A stretch of DNA of 34,660 nt from Candidatus Merdinaster equi (GTDB lineage Bacteria > Bacillota > Clostridia > Lachnospirales > Lachnospiraceae), in NCBI GenBank assembly GCA_018064935.1, contig JAGHUF010000050.1, positions 1 through 34,660 of the forward strand. The letters are read 5' to 3'. Below the pieces are notes generated by a model. It was not told where the DNA came from, did not search any database, and saw only the letters and a program-made list of their open reading frames with translations. Below are positions 1 to 9,468 of the stretch, in pieces (the first letter of the stretch is position 1; each line of letters starts with the position of its first letter). Position numbers and translations under genes: made by a program.

Positions 1-2024
1 TCATCTGCTGGCTTACGAACAGCTTCCATATCAGCCATGATAGTATCATGATAGAACTTAGCCTGCTCTAATGAATCAGCCATAGCCTCTGCCTTTGCAG
101 TATCCTCTTCTAACTTATCCTCGGCCTCTGCAATCTCCTCATAGAGTTTATTGAGCTTCTCTACAAGCTTGGTCTGACTCTTTGCACTAAGTCCAAGCTC
201 TTTCTTTGCAGCAACTGATGATACGAGATCATCAATGTAAAGTGATACAGCTGGAAGGAACTGAGTATTTACCATATCCTGCATAGTCTTGGTCTCAATA
301 TGAATGGTCTTGGTGTAGTTCTCAAGAAGAATTTCATATCTTGACTTAACCTCTGTCTCAGAGTAAATACCATGCTTCTCAAACAGCTTAATGTTCTTAT
401 CTGCAATGAATACAGGAAGTACTTCTGGAGTAGAACGGAAATTGTAAAGTCCTCTTGACTCAGCTTCTTTAACCCACTCATCTGTGTATCCATTTCCATT
501 GAATACTACTCTCTTGTGCTTAATAATTGTATCTTTTACAAGCTCATGAATCTTAGCTTCCATCTCTGCTTCAGGAACATCCTTCAGAACACCATAGAAC
601 TCTGAAAGAACTTCTGCTACAGCTGTATTAAGTACAATGTTTGGTCCTGCTACAGAAGCAGATGAACCAAGTGATCTAAACTCAAACTTATTACCTGTAA
701 AGGCAAAAGGTGATGTTCTGTTTCTATCTGTTGTGTCCTTAGCAAAATGAGGAAGTACGCTTGCTCCGATGCTCATCTCAACTTTCTCTGTCTTACCAAA
801 GAACTTATCCTCTTCGATTGACTTAAGAATTGCAGTAAGCTCATCACCAAGGAAGATAGAGATGATTGCGGGTGGTGCCTCGTTTGCTCCAAGTCTGTGA
901 TCATTGCCAGCGCTTGCAACAGACAGACGCATCAAATCCGCATATTCATCAACTGCTTTTATTACTGCTGACAGGAATAACAGGAACTGTGTATTCTCAG
1001 CAGGTGTTTTACCGGGATCTAGGAGGTTAACACCGGTATTAGTAGACATTGACCAGTTGTTGTGTTTACCAGAGCCATTAATTCCTGCAAATGGCTTCTC
1101 ATGAAGCAGACATACATATCCATGCTTATCTGCAATTTTCTTCATAAGTTCCATTGTCAGCTGGTTGTGATCAACAGCAACGTTTGTTGTATCAAATACA
1201 GGCGCAAGCTCATGCTGTGCTGGAGCAACTTCATTATGCTTGGTCTTTGCTGGAATTCCAAGTTTCCAAAGCTCCTCATCAAGCTCGTGCATGAATGCTG
1301 CAACTCTTGGCTTCAGCGCTCCAAAATAATGATCTTCCATTTCCTGACCCTTAGGAGGCATGCTTCCTAAAAGTGTACGGCCTGTAAATATCAAGTCTTT
1401 TCTTAATTTGTAATCTTCTTTATCAACCAGGAAATATTCCTGCTCAGGTCCAACAGTTGTTGAAACTCCTGTAACATCCTTTTTACCAATAAGCTGCAGA
1501 ATCTTAACTGCTTCCTTTGAAAGTGCTTCCATTGATCTAAGAAGAGGTGTCTTCTTATCAAGCGCTTCACCGCTATAAGAACAGAACGCTGTTGGGATAT
1601 ATAATGTTCCATCTTTAATGAATGCTGGTGAGGTAGGATCCCATGCTGTATATCCTCTAGCCTCGAATGTCGCTCTAAGACCACCAGAAGGGAAAGAAGA
1701 AGCATCCGGCTCACCCTTAATCAATTCCTTACCAGAGAACTCCATGGTAATCTCACCATTTCCATCAGGAGAAATGAAGCTGTCATGCTTCTCTGCTGTG
1801 AATCCTGTCAAAGGCTGGAACCAGTGAGTGAAATGAGTAGCACCATTCTCTACTGCCCACTCCTTCATAGCAACTGCAACTGCATTAGCTACATCAAGTT
1901 CAAGATGTGTATTATTATCAATAGTCTTTCTAAGTGCCTTATAAATATCTTTAGGTAACTTATCCTTCATTACCTTGTCTGAAAATACCAGACTGCCATA
2001 AAGCTCAGGAATTTTTTCTGCCAT
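1..2024 (-). CDS. glnN: Type III glutamine synthetase, 3' end cut off by the window
   Basis: Makes glutamine from glutamate, ammonia and ATP in the cytoplasm. 674 codons are visible from the ATG at 2024; the family is about 700 residues, so roughly the last 25 are outside. Type III (GlnN) hallmarks are clear: the early block FPSGGLRATFEARGYTAWD, then KHNEVAPAQHELAP, FAGINGSGKHNNWS, and the long block around SAGNDHRLGANEAPPA. The C-terminal part is helical, with a Lys/Glu-rich coiled-coil-like stretch. The start is set by AAAGGAG about 9 bases upstream. The gene is monocistronic at its 5' end, with its own promoter and a leader terminator of the kind also found before carA and purF. Identification is secure; regulation by nitrogen is inferred from the leader. 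Confidence 0.95.
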   Translation of the reverse strand, partial: MAEKIPELYGSLVFSDKVMKDKLPKDIYKALRKTIDNNTHLELDVANAVAVAMKEWAVENGATHFTHWFQPLTGFTAEKHDSFISPDGNGEITMEFSGKELIKGEPDASSFPSGGLRATFEARGYTAWDPTSPAFIKDGTLYIPTAFCSYSGEALDKKTPLLRSMEALSKEAVKILQLIGKKDVTGVSTTVGPEQEYFLVDKEDYKLRKDLIFTGRTLLGSMPPKGQEMEDHYFGALKPRVAAFMHELDEELWKLGIPAKTKHNEVAPAQHELAPVFDTTNVAVDHNQLTMELMKKIADKHGYVCLLHEKPFAGINGSGKHNNWSMSTNTGVNLLDPGKTPAENTQFLLFLSAVIKAVDEYADLMRLSVASAGNDHRLGANEAPPAIISIFLGDELTAILKSIEEDKFFGKTEKVEMSIGASVLPHFAKDTTDRNRTSPFAFTGNKFEFRSLGSSASVAGPNIVLNTAVAEVLSEFYGVLKDVPEAEMEAKIHELVKDTIIKHKRVVFNGNGYTDEWVKEAESRGLYNFRSTPEVLPVFIADKNIKLFEKHGIYSETEVKSRYEILLENYTKTIHIETKTMQDMVNTQFLPAVSLYIDDLVSSVAAKKELGLSAKSQTKLVEKLNKLYEEIAEAEDKLEEDTAKAEAMADSLEQAKFYHDTIMADMEAVRKPAD

Positions 2025-2055
2025 TGTTATATTCTCCTTTTCTAATGATAGAAAC

Positions 2056-2099
2056 AAAAAAAGCGCTTCGAGTACTATTACTCAAAGCGCCTTTGCTTT
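2056..2099 (-). promoter_or_regulatory. Leader attenuator of glnN with AGCAAAGGCGCT box
   Basis: On the minus strand an 11-bp stem (GCGCTTTGAGT at 2080-2090 with ACTCGAAGCGC at 2063-2073, one G-T pair, loop AATAGT) is followed by seven T (2056-2062): a full intrinsic terminator about 30 bases before the start codon. Its left side contains the 12-mer AGCAAAGGCGCT (2086-2097). The same 12-mer folds into a rival hairpin AAAGC-AAAGGC-GCTTT (2084-2099) that uses bases of the terminator stem. The hexaloop has A at position 1 and G at position 4, as in ANTAR antiterminator targets. The fold is read from sequence; the regulator is inferred. Confidence 0.75.
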
Positions 2100-2109
2100 T
2101 ATGTATGTG

Positions 2110-2138
2110 ATAATAATCTTGATTTTCAAAAATGTCAA
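2110..2138 (-). promoter_or_regulatory. Promoter of glnN
   Basis: TTGACA (2133-2138) and TATTAT (2110-2115) are separated by exactly 17 bases, a near-perfect vegetative sigma promoter. Transcription should start near 2103, only a few bases before the rival hairpin of the leader. Confidence 0.85.
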
Positions 2139-2180
2139 TACATTTTTTTCATTTTTTGAAAATCTTTTTTTCGAGATCTC

Positions 2181-3362
2181 TTAATCACCTTTTTTAAGGA
2201 AATGGCGATAGGTACTATCAATTGCGAAAGCACCAAGAGGTGCAGTCACGATTATTGCCAGTACAGCAACAGTCAGTACCATGTTTCCGCAAGTAAGTCC
2301 CAAGCTGAGTGGACTAGATCCAATTGCTGCCTGCACGGTTGCTTTTGGCGTATATGCCATCATCGTGAATAGTTTTTCCTTCCCCTTTAGACCAGTCCTA
2401 ATCAAACACAGGAATACTCCAAACATACGAAATGCTATCGCACCGAATACTGCAATAATTGCCATCACACCAATATTGCCGATATAGCGAACATCTACAC
2501 ATGCCCCTACCAGCACAAATAGGAATACTTCTGCTGGAATCCATAATTTGTTATATACTCCTGAGAGATTCTGCGCTATATCAGGCTCATACTTTCGGAT
2601 AGCAATTCCCATAAACATGATTGCAATCAACGAAGAAAAACTAATCGGTGTCATCAGTGCGTCCTCTGCTGCAACCAGGAGAAATGAACAACATAATAAA
2701 GCAAACATTGCAAGCTCCTTACGCATCTTACTCACACGAAATACCACAGCCAGTATTCTTCCGCATATAAGACCAATTACAATACCAAGCACAATCGAAG
2801 CAGGTATATTTACAAATGCCCAGATATCAACTGCTTTTCCCTGCATCATTGATGCGAATGTCGTGAACAGTACAATCACATACACATCATCAACAGATGC
2901 ACCCGCCAGAATCATCTGCGGAATACCCTTCTTTGTTCCATAACCCTCATCAATCAGCTTGACCATTCTTGGCACAACAACAGCTGGCGATACAGCAGCT
3001 AGAACTGACCCAAGAAGAGCTGATTCCATCAGATTAAGTCCAAGCACACACGGACCAAGGCACAGCATGCCAGCAATTTCAAAGCTTGCCGGTATAAAAC
3101 ACATTAACAGCGCTGGCCTTCCCACCTTCTTCATTGATGACATATCCAGTCCCAGGCCTGCCCTTGTAAGTATAATAATCAGCGCAATTTTACGAATTTG
3201 AGGTGATATATCTAGAATCGTAGTATCCAATAGATTCAGCGCATACGGCCCAATAACTATCCCGACTGCAAGCATACCCACAAGCGCTGGAAGCTTAATC
3301 TTGCTGCATAGAAATCCGAGCAGTAACCCTGGTATTAAGATAAGTGCAATGCTGATTAGCAT
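2181..3362 (-). CDS. Cation/proton antiporter, CPA family (Na+/H+ exchanger domain)
   Basis: A 393-residue polytopic membrane protein, hydrophobic from residue 1, with about 12 membrane segments, fitting the Na+/H+ exchanger fold (PF00999). The motif GASVDDVYVIVLF near residue 155 carries the paired acidic residues (DD) that bind the ion in electrogenic CPA2-like exchangers. It has no C-terminal TrkA-N/RCK domain, so it is a short, membrane-only form. The ATG at 3362 has GGAG 8 bases upstream. It starts 20 bases after ylmH ends and is probably read with it. No convincing terminator was seen before the glnN promoter. Family is firm; which cation it moves (Na+ or K+) cannot be told from the sequence. 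Confidence 0.8.
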   Translation of the reverse strand: MLISIALILIPGLLLGFLCSKIKLPALVGMLAVGIVIGPYALNLLDTTILDISPQIRKIALIIILTRAGLGLDMSSMKKVGRPALLMCFIPASFEIAGMLCLGPCVLGLNLMESALLGSVLAAVSPAVVVPRMVKLIDEGYGTKKGIPQMILAGASVDDVYVIVLFTTFASMMQGKAVDIWAFVNIPASIVLGIVIGLICGRILAVVFRVSKMRKELAMFALLCCSFLLVAAEDALMTPISFSSLIAIMFMGIAIRKYEPDIAQNLSGVYNKLWIPAEVFLFVLVGACVDVRYIGNIGVMAIIAVFGAIAFRMFGVFLCLIRTGLKGKEKLFTMMAYTPKATVQAAIGSSPLSLGLTCGNMVLTVAVLAIIVTAPLGAFAIDSTYRHFLKKGD

Positions 3363-3382
3363 TTCCCAATCTCCTTGTATGA

Positions 3383-4150
3383 TTACACATATTTAAGCAC
3401 AGTCGCATTCAATTTTCCTTTTTTAGATATGCCTGCGACACCTTTATAGCAAAACTTGCCATATCCTCTCACAGATATTACATCGTCTGTCTTAACAATG
3501 GCACTATTATTCTCGATTAATCTGCCATTTCTGAATACCTTTTTCTCCCGAAACAGCACAATCGACTCATCGCGCGACACATGATACAGTTTCGCAATTA
3601 TCGCATCGATGCGCTCTGACGGCAATTGCACGAGCACCTCTTCTTCCCTCCGAATAAGGCTGTCTGGCAATTCACTTACCTCTTCCACACGTACACTTGT
3701 GTGCTTAACCTTGTTAAGGTTCTCGCATATATATTCGCTCATGGATTCTTTGCAAAAAAGAAATGCCTCCTTATCAGAGACCTGCATATCCCCTAGCACT
3801 TCCCTTTCAATACCAAGATGCATCAACGCGCCCAGAAAATCACGGTGCGATAAATCATCTGCAAATTTGTGCATCAGGGGAGAGATTCGAAGAAGACATA
3901 TAGGAAACTCTTCCGTATATCCCAGCACGGTTTCGTCTCCAAAACGAATCATGCATCGCTCCGCATCCTCCATCCCACCATAAACGTACGGCGCTGCATA
4001 CAGGTAATCCTTCTCGTTTTCAAGAAAAAGCGACACATCAGCAAGCGAAAGAAAATCTGAGTATGTGTATATATTTTTCTGATATGACCGGCTTGCAAGA
4101 TCTGATAACCGGGCCAGTATAATTTCGTCCTGATTCATATCCAATATCAT
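3383..4150 (-). CDS. ylmH: S4-domain RNA-binding protein YlmH / RqcP2
   Basis: A 255-residue cytoplasmic protein matching the YlmH family: an N-terminal RNA-binding-like half and a C-terminal S4 domain (about residues 175-240) with SERIDAIIAKLYHVSR and the KVFRNGRLIENNS strand typical of S4 proteins. YlmH (RqcP2) binds the large ribosomal subunit and helps alanine tailing during rescue of stalled nascent chains. In many Firmicutes it sits in the division cluster near divIVA; here it is between an ECF transporter gene and an antiporter gene. No clear ribosome binding site precedes the ATG at 4150 or the alternative ATG at 4138, so the start is uncertain by four codons. Confidence 0.8.
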   Translation of the reverse strand: MILDMNQDEIILARLSDLASRSYQKNIYTYSDFLSLADVSLFLENEKDYLYAAPYVYGGMEDAERCMIRFGDETVLGYTEEFPICLLRISPLMHKFADDLSHRDFLGALMHLGIEREVLGDMQVSDKEAFLFCKESMSEYICENLNKVKHTSVRVEEVSELPDSLIRREEEVLVQLPSERIDAIIAKLYHVSRDESIVLFREKKVFRNGRLIENNSAIVKTDDVISVRGYGKFCYKGVAGISKKGKLNATVLKYV

Positions 4151-4214
4151 AACACTTTTTACATATCACATATACTTATTCCTATCGCCGGCTATGCGTT
4201 CATAAGTTCTACCA

Positions 4215-4754
4215 TTAACCAATTCGTAATACTCTTCTACTGGCAACTTTCAGCGGAACAATCACAATTGACACAATTACGATTGCCGTAACCACCTGTA
4301 CTACATTCCCCGGTATGGATGAAAGCGGCACCCAGGGATTCCCATACAAAATCCACTCTGCAAGATAATATCCAACGATTTTAATTATAAGCGCCAGAAT
4401 CATACCAAGTAGATTCCAGGGAAAGGTTTTCTTTTTCTCAGATAGAAGTCCAAGGACAAACCCCATTGCGCCAACAATTACAAAAGTAAATGGTGCCCAA
4501 CTTGTCCATCCTGACAACAAATCAAAAAGTCCCATTCCAACGCCGCCGGCAATCGCCCCACTCCATCTGCCATACAGAATAGCGCAGATAAACAGCGGAA
4601 CATTACCAAGATGAATCAATCCTCCATTGGCTGCAATTGGCAGGCGTATATTTACAAAAACTGTAAAAACGTATGTAAGCGCAATAAAAACTGCAGTTAT
4701 AACAAGCCTGAGAATATGTTCATGTCCCATACTTTTGCTTCTAGCATGTGTCAT
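4215..4754 (-). CDS. ECF transporter substrate-binding (S) component
   Basis: A small membrane protein (179 residues) with five or six hydrophobic segments. The stretch IHLGNVPLFICAILYGRWSG followed by GGVGMGLFDLLSGW and WAPFTFVIVGAMGF is the pattern of ECF S components of the DUF1393/HmpT-like group (PF07155 type). These proteins catch a vitamin or vitamin precursor outside the membrane and hand it to a shared EcfA-EcfA'-EcfT module, which is not in this window. The substrate (a pyrimidine moiety, pyridoxine or riboflavin are candidates) cannot be decided. The ATG at 4754 is preferred over a TTG at 4760 because GGGAGG then lies 9 bases away instead of 3. It stands after the carB terminator, so it is likely its own unit. 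Confidence 0.75.
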   Translation of the reverse strand: MTHARSKSMGHEHILRLVITAVFIALTYVFTVFVNIRLPIAANGGLIHLGNVPLFICAILYGRWSGAIAGGVGMGLFDLLSGWTSWAPFTFVIVGAMGFVLGLLSEKKKTFPWNLLGMILALIIKIVGYYLAEWILYGNPWVPLSSIPGNVVQVVTAIVIVSIVIVPLKVASRRVLRIG

Positions 4755-4807
4755 AATCAAATACCTCCCGAATAAAAATATAGCAATATCTCATCCAACA
4801 ATTTATC

Positions 4808-4819
4808 TTCATGCATGAA
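4808..4819. promoter_or_regulatory. 12-bp perfect palindrome in the ECF leader
   Basis: TTCATGCATGAA lies about 55 bases upstream of the ECF S gene and just downstream of its likely promoter. It could be an operator, but short AT-rich palindromes also occur by chance. Confidence 0.25.
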
Positions 4820-4838
4820 TCATGTTGAATTAAATGTC

Positions 4839-4865
4839 AGTATACAGTAGCTATATGATTCGCAA
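4839..4865 (-). promoter_or_regulatory. Possible promoter of the ECF S gene
   Basis: TATACT (4839-4844) is a good -10 box. The best -35 is TTGCGA (4860-4865) with a short 15-base spacer, so the call is weak. The rest of the 237-base gap between carB and this gene holds the carB terminator and AT-rich sequence with two small hairpins. I see no known riboswitch there. Confidence 0.35.
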
Positions 4866-4934
4866 AAATGCCATTTTTATATATTTTTACAATACCAGTT
4901 TGCGATTTTATCGCCTTTAACGGGTTCTGATAAG

Positions 4935-4963
4935 AAAAAGGGATGACTCTGATAAGCCATCCC
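4935..4963 (-). terminator. Terminator after carB
   Basis: Hairpin GGGATGGCT / AGTCATCCC with loop TATCAG, followed by TTTTTC, 29 bases after the carB stop codon. It closes the carA-carB unit. Confidence 0.85.
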
Positions 4964-4991
4964 CTATGTAAACTATAGTATTTTTTTGTTG

Positions 4992-7900
4992 TTAGAAAAT
5001 AGTGGCTACTCCAATTGTCAGCTCTTCCAATACGTCAAGTAACACACGAACCGTATCAAGTGAGGTGAACATTGTCACATTATTCTCAGTCGCACATCTT
5101 CTGATTGCAACACCATCCTCATAATGTACACCTGACAGTATGGCTCTTGTATTGAGCACATAACTTACATATCCGGCGCGAATTGACTTTAATATCTCAT
5201 CAGATCCTTCGGACAATTTGTGGCGCACCTTAGTTCTTATGCCATGTTCTTTAAGATAATCTGCAGTACCAATTGTCGCCTCGATATTAAATCCAAGATC
5301 ATAGAATCTCTTAACAAGAGGCAGTGCTTCCTCCTTATCCTCATCAGCAAGAGTAACCATTACTGTTCCGTAATTCTGCAAACGTATACCAGAAGCAAGA
5401 AGTGCCTTGTACATTGCTCGATGAAGCTTCTCATCATATCCAATTGCCTCACCAGTTGATTTCATTTCTGGTGACAGATATGCATCCATTCCCTTTAATT
5501 TTGAGAACGAGAACGCAGGTGCTTTCACGTACCACTTCTCTCTCTCCTCTGGATACAGTTTAAATATTCCCTGCTCCTTCAAGCTTTCGCCGAGAATAAC
5601 CTTTGTTGCTATATCTGCAAGCTGGTATCCAGTTGCCTTGCTTAAGAAAGGGACCGTCCTTGATGATCTTGGGTTTACTTCGATAATGAATACGTTGTCG
5701 TCATCATCAACAATAAACTGAATATTAAAAAGACCAACTATCCCAATTCCAAGTCCAAGTTTCTTAGCGTACGTTAAGATAATACCCTTAACTTTATCCG
5801 AAATGCTGAAAGGCGGATATACACTTATCGAATCTCCTGAATGCACACCTGTTCTCTCAACCAGCTCCATAATACCTGGAACAAATACATCCTGACCATC
5901 GCAAACTGCATCAACTTCCACTTCTCGTCCCTTAATATACTTATCAACAAGAACTGGTTTATCTTCATCAATTTCAACTGCTGTCTTGAGATAATGACGA
6001 AGATCTTTTTCTTTGGAAACAATCTGCATCGCACGTCCACCAAGTACGAATGAAGGGCGAACCAGAACAGGGTATCCAATCTCCTGCGCAGCCTTGACAC
6101 CATCTTCAATGTTGGTGATTGCCTGACCCTTTGGCTGAGGAATATTTAAATCAATGAGAACCTGTTCAAAAGCATCTCTGTTCTCAGCTCTGTCAATAGC
6201 ATCGCAGTCTGTACCAATTATCTTGACACCATACTCAACCAGAGGCGCAGCAAGGTTTACTGCCGTCTGCCCACCGAGAGTTGCTATTACACCCATTGGT
6301 TTCTCGAACTCAATGATGTTCATAACATCCTCAACGCACAGTGGTTCAAAATACAATTTGTCCGAGGTTGTGTAATCGGTAGATACGGTTTCAGGGTTGT
6401 TATTAATTATAATTGCCTGATATCCAGCTTCCTGAATAGTCTTAACAGCATGTACTGTAGAATAATCAAACTCAACACCCTGACCTATACGAATTGGACC
6501 TGAGCCCAATACAATAACCTTTCTCTGGTCAGAACATACGGACTCATTCTCTTCCTCGTAGGTCGAATAGAAATATGGAATATAGCTGTCGAATTCTGAT
6601 GCACAGCTATCAATCATCTTATATACAGGGAATATATTATTCTCTTTACGTATATCGAATATCTGATGTGCTGTCTTGCCAAGAAGTTTTCCAATCTCAA
6701 TATCTGAGAATCCCATTCTCTTGGCATTTCTAATTTCATCAACAGATGGATTGGCCTGAAGTGCTTTCTCCTCATTGATGATATTAGCAAATACTCTTAC
6801 AAATAAAGGATCTATTCCAGTTATTCTTGAAATATCTGATAATGCAACATCTCTTCTAATCAACTCGCCAATCGCATATATACGATCATCGGTTCCCTCT
6901 TTGATATACTCAAGCAATTGACCTGTCTCATATGAATCAAACTTCGCACTGTATAAATGATAAACTCCTGTTTCGAGAGAACGAATTCCCTTAAGAAGAC
7001 TTTCCTCCATAGAACGTCCAACGCTCATCGTCTCTCCAGTTGCCTTCATCTGAGTTCCAAGTCTGTTATTTGCATCAGCAAATTTGTCAAATGGGAATCG
7101 TGGCAGCTTACTTACAACATAATCAAGTGATGGCTCAAAACTTGCCAATGTATTAGCCAAATGAATCTCATCGAGTCTGTATCCAACAGCAATCTTCGCA
7201 GATACTCTGGCAATAGGATAACCTGAAGCTTTACTTGCAAGTGCTGACGACCTGGAAACTCTTGGATTAACCTCTATCAAATAATATTGGAATGATTTTG
7301 GATCCAGCGCAAACTGTACATTGCAACCACCCTGAATTTTTAGTGCTCTTATAATCTTAAGCGCAGAATCACGAAGCATATGGTACTCTTTGTTCGTTAA
7401 CGTCTGCGACGGACATACTACGATTGAATCACCAGTATGAACGCCAACCGGGTCAATATTCTCCATATTACATATTGCAATAGCAGTATCGTTAGCATCC
7501 CTAATTACTTCGTATTCAATTTCCTTATAACCACGAACACTCTTCTCAATTAAAACCTGATGCACAGGTGATAATACAAGTGCATTTTTTAATATATCCT
7601 TGAGTTCTTCTTCGGAATCCGCAAAACCACCACCAGTTCCACCAAGGGTAAAGGCCGGCCTTACAACAACAGGAAAACCAATTTTCAGAGCAGCCTCTAC
7701 ACCCTCCTCCATTGACTCTGCAATGAGAGAAGGAAGAACTGGTTCCTTCAAAGAAATACACAATTCCTTAAACAGCTCACGGTCTTCAGCCTGTTCAATA
7801 CTTGTGAAATCTGTACCCAGAAGTTCAACATTACACTCCTTCAGTACTCCTTTTTTTGCCAGCTGCATAGCGAGATTAAGTCCTGTCTGACCACCGATGC

Positions 7901-8165
7901 CCGGAAGAATCGCATCCGGTCTCTCATGTCTGACAATTTTAGCCACATATTCGAGATTAAGCGGCTCCATATAAACTTTGTCTGCAATAGCAGGATCGGT
8001 CATTATAGTCGCAGGGTTTGAATTACACAGGATTACTTCGTAGCCTTCTTCTTTTAATGCAAGACATGCCTGAGTTCCTGCATAATCGAATTCCGCAGCC
8101 TGTCCAATAACAATTGGACCTGATCCAATTACAAGTACTTTTTTTATGTCTGTACGCTTAGGCAT
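4992..8165 (-). CDS. carB: Carbamoyl-phosphate synthase, large subunit
   Basis: Makes carbamoyl phosphate for pyrimidines and arginine from bicarbonate, two ATP and ammonia channelled from CarA. At 1057 residues it is full length. The two homologous ATP-grasp halves are plain: each begins with a VLGSGP(I)RIGQ-like block (near residues 10 and 555) and holds an EVNPR(S/V)SR block. An oligomerisation region lies between them and an MGS-like allosteric domain covers about the last 120 residues. The ATG at 8165 has GGGAGG 8 bases upstream; a GTG at 8174 would place that site inside the gene. The ATG overlaps the end of carA by 8 bases, so the two are translationally coupled. A single CarB suggests both arginine and pyrimidine synthesis may depend on it, but other copies could lie elsewhere. 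Confidence 0.97.
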   Translation of the reverse strand: MPKRTDIKKVLVIGSGPIVIGQAAEFDYAGTQACLALKEEGYEVILCNSNPATIMTDPAIADKVYMEPLNLEYVAKIVRHERPDAILPGIGGQTGLNLAMQLAKKGVLKECNVELLGTDFTSIEQAEDRELFKELCISLKEPVLPSLIAESMEEGVEAALKIGFPVVVRPAFTLGGTGGGFADSEEELKDILKNALVLSPVHQVLIEKSVRGYKEIEYEVIRDANDTAIAICNMENIDPVGVHTGDSIVVCPSQTLTNKEYHMLRDSALKIIRALKIQGGCNVQFALDPKSFQYYLIEVNPRVSRSSALASKASGYPIARVSAKIAVGYRLDEIHLANTLASFEPSLDYVVSKLPRFPFDKFADANNRLGTQMKATGETMSVGRSMEESLLKGIRSLETGVYHLYSAKFDSYETGQLLEYIKEGTDDRIYAIGELIRRDVALSDISRITGIDPLFVRVFANIINEEKALQANPSVDEIRNAKRMGFSDIEIGKLLGKTAHQIFDIRKENNIFPVYKMIDSCASEFDSYIPYFYSTYEEENESVCSDQRKVIVLGSGPIRIGQGVEFDYSTVHAVKTIQEAGYQAIIINNNPETVSTDYTTSDKLYFEPLCVEDVMNIIEFEKPMGVIATLGGQTAVNLAAPLVEYGVKIIGTDCDAIDRAENRDAFEQVLIDLNIPQPKGQAITNIEDGVKAAQEIGYPVLVRPSFVLGGRAMQIVSKEKDLRHYLKTAVEIDEDKPVLVDKYIKGREVEVDAVCDGQDVFVPGIMELVERTGVHSGDSISVYPPFSISDKVKGIILTYAKKLGLGIGIVGLFNIQFIVDDDDNVFIIEVNPRSSRTVPFLSKATGYQLADIATKVILGESLKEQGIFKLYPEEREKWYVKAPAFSFSKLKGMDAYLSPEMKSTGEAIGYDEKLHRAMYKALLASGIRLQNYGTVMVTLADEDKEEALPLVKRFYDLGFNIEATIGTADYLKEHGIRTKVRHKLSEGSDEILKSIRAGYVSYVLNTRAILSGVHYEDGVAIRRCATENNVTMFTSLDTVRVLLDVLEELTIGVATIF

Positions 8166-9264
8166 TTGCAGCACCTCCCTTCACCTCATCCATCATACGG
8201 ATGAAATCCTCAAACAGATAGAAACTGTCCTGCGGTCCCGGAGCGCTCTCAGGATGGTACTGGACACTTGAAACATGCTCATGAAGACACATAACACCCT
8301 CAACAGTCTGATCAAGTAAATTCTTATGTGAAACATATAGAGGCGTAGCAAACAAGCTTCCCTCATCAACTGCATATGAATGATTCTGTGAAGTAATCTC
8401 AACCTTATCAGTGTAGAGATTAATTACAGGATGATTACCTCCACGATGTCCAAACTTCAATTTATAAGTTTTTGCACCGTATGCAAGACACAGAATCTGG
8501 TGACCAAGACATATTCCAAAAATCGGAACTTTTCCCTTTATTGCTTTGACTGCATCAATAACAGGTACTGCATCTGTTGGATCGCCAGGACCATTTGACA
8601 CGAAAACTCCATCCGGATTAAACGCAAGAATATCTTCTGCCTTTGTATCCCATGGAACAACAGTTACATTTACCCCTATCTTGTTAAATGAACGCACGAT
8701 ATTCTGCTTCATGCCACAGTCAATTGCAACAACATGATATTTAGGATTGTCCACCTTATACTGTTTAATCTCTTTTGTAGAAACTCTGCTTACCTGGTCA
8801 TGACGTAGTTCTGTATTCTTGAGTTTCTCCAAACCTTCTTCTAAAGAGGTTTTTGCGTCCGTTATCAGAACCTTACAGCTTCCATAATCACGAATGATTC
8901 TAACAATTTTTCTTGTATCTACACCACAAATACCACAGATATCATATTTTTTCATGATATCCGACAAAGTGTCTGTACTTCTGAAATTGGAGGGTTCTTC
9001 GGTGTATTCTCTTGAAATAAGAGCACTGATGGTTGGGACAGCTGTCTCATAATCTTCTGTATTCATTCCATAATTACCAAGAATCGGATACGTCATTACA
9101 ACAGCCTGATCGGTGTAAGACGGGTCGGATAGAATCTCCTGATATCCCGCCATAGAGGTATTAAATACAAGTTCTGCAACTTTTTCCGTTTCAGCTCCAA
9201 AAGCGTAACCACAGAACTCGTGTCCATCCTCCAAGATGATTTTACGAGTGAATTCTTTTTTCAT
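8158..9264 (-). CDS. carA: Carbamoyl-phosphate synthase, small (glutaminase) subunit
   Basis: Splits glutamine and passes ammonia to CarB. The 368-residue protein has the N-terminal CPSase_sm domain and a class I glutamine amidotransferase domain with the nucleophile Cys252 in FGICLGHQ, and His337 and Glu339 in QYHPES. The ATG at 9264 is chosen because the conserved [16 protein letters not shown] block then starts at residue 8, as in the family; an in-frame ATG at 9303 would add 13 unlikely residues. AAAAGGA and AAGGGG lie just upstream. It is the first gene of carA-carB, behind a promoter and a leader terminator shared in design with glnN and purF. This leader, not a PyrR-type or T-box leader, is the visible control. 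Confidence 0.96.
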   Translation of the reverse strand: MKKEFTRKIILEDGHEFCGYAFGAETEKVAELVFNTSMAGYQEILSDPSYTDQAVVMTYPILGNYGMNTEDYETAVPTISALISREYTEEPSNFRSTDTLSDIMKKYDICGICGVDTRKIVRIIRDYGSCKVLITDAKTSLEEGLEKLKNTELRHDQVSRVSTKEIKQYKVDNPKYHVVAIDCGMKQNIVRSFNKIGVNVTVVPWDTKAEDILAFNPDGVFVSNGPGDPTDAVPVIDAVKAIKGKVPIFGICLGHQILCLAYGAKTYKLKFGHRGGNHPVINLYTDKVEITSQNHSYAVDEGSLFATPLYVSHKNLLDQTVEGVMCLHEHVSSVQYHPESAPGPQDSFYLFEDFIRMMDEVKGGAANA

Positions 9265-9338
9265 GATTCCTTTTCCCCTTATGCATTCATACCCTATGCA
9301 CATAGCTTTCAGTTTTATCCAACAAGCAATTTACTCCC

Positions 9339-9381
9339 AAAAAAGGCACTTCGACCAAGGTGGTCGAAGCGCCTTTGCTTC
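9339..9381 (-). promoter_or_regulatory. Leader attenuator of carA with AGCAAAGGCGCT box
   Basis: The strongest of the three copies. The stem GGCGCTTCGACC (9362-9373) with GGTCGAAGTGCC (9345-9356), 12 pairs including one G-T, is followed by six T (9339-9344). Three more A-T pairs can form at its base. The 12-mer AGCAAAGGCGCT lies at 9368-9379. The rival hairpin GAAGC-AAAGGC-GCTTC (9366-9381) uses terminator stem bases and shows the same A1/G4 hexaloop. Compared with the glnN and purF copies the outer stem sequence differs on both sides in a pairing-preserving way, which favours an RNA structure over a DNA operator. Confidence 0.78.
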
Positions 9382-9387
9382 CATAAA

Positions 9388-9416
9388 AATATATTATGAT
9401 TTAAGCTTCATGTCAA
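9388..9416 (-). promoter_or_regulatory. Promoter of carA-carB
   Basis: TTGACA (9411-9416) and TATATT (9388-9393) with a 17-base spacer. The expected start is about 9381, which is the first base of the rival hairpin. Confidence 0.85.
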
Positions 9417-9468
9417 CCGGTTTCGAATTATTATTTGACCTCAAGTAAAAATAGATAACTGGGAGGCA

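Noticed and set aside
2056-2138. Palindrome as a DNA operator (GlnR/TnrA type)
   Set aside because: GlnR/TnrA sites have the form TGTNA-N7-TNACA, which is absent. The arms vary between copies with pairing retained and a T tract follows, so an RNA terminator fits better.
4764-4991. Riboswitch before the ECF S gene
   Set aside because: I found no conserved core of the TPP, FMN, folate, cobalamin or preQ1 classes, only small AT-rich hairpins.
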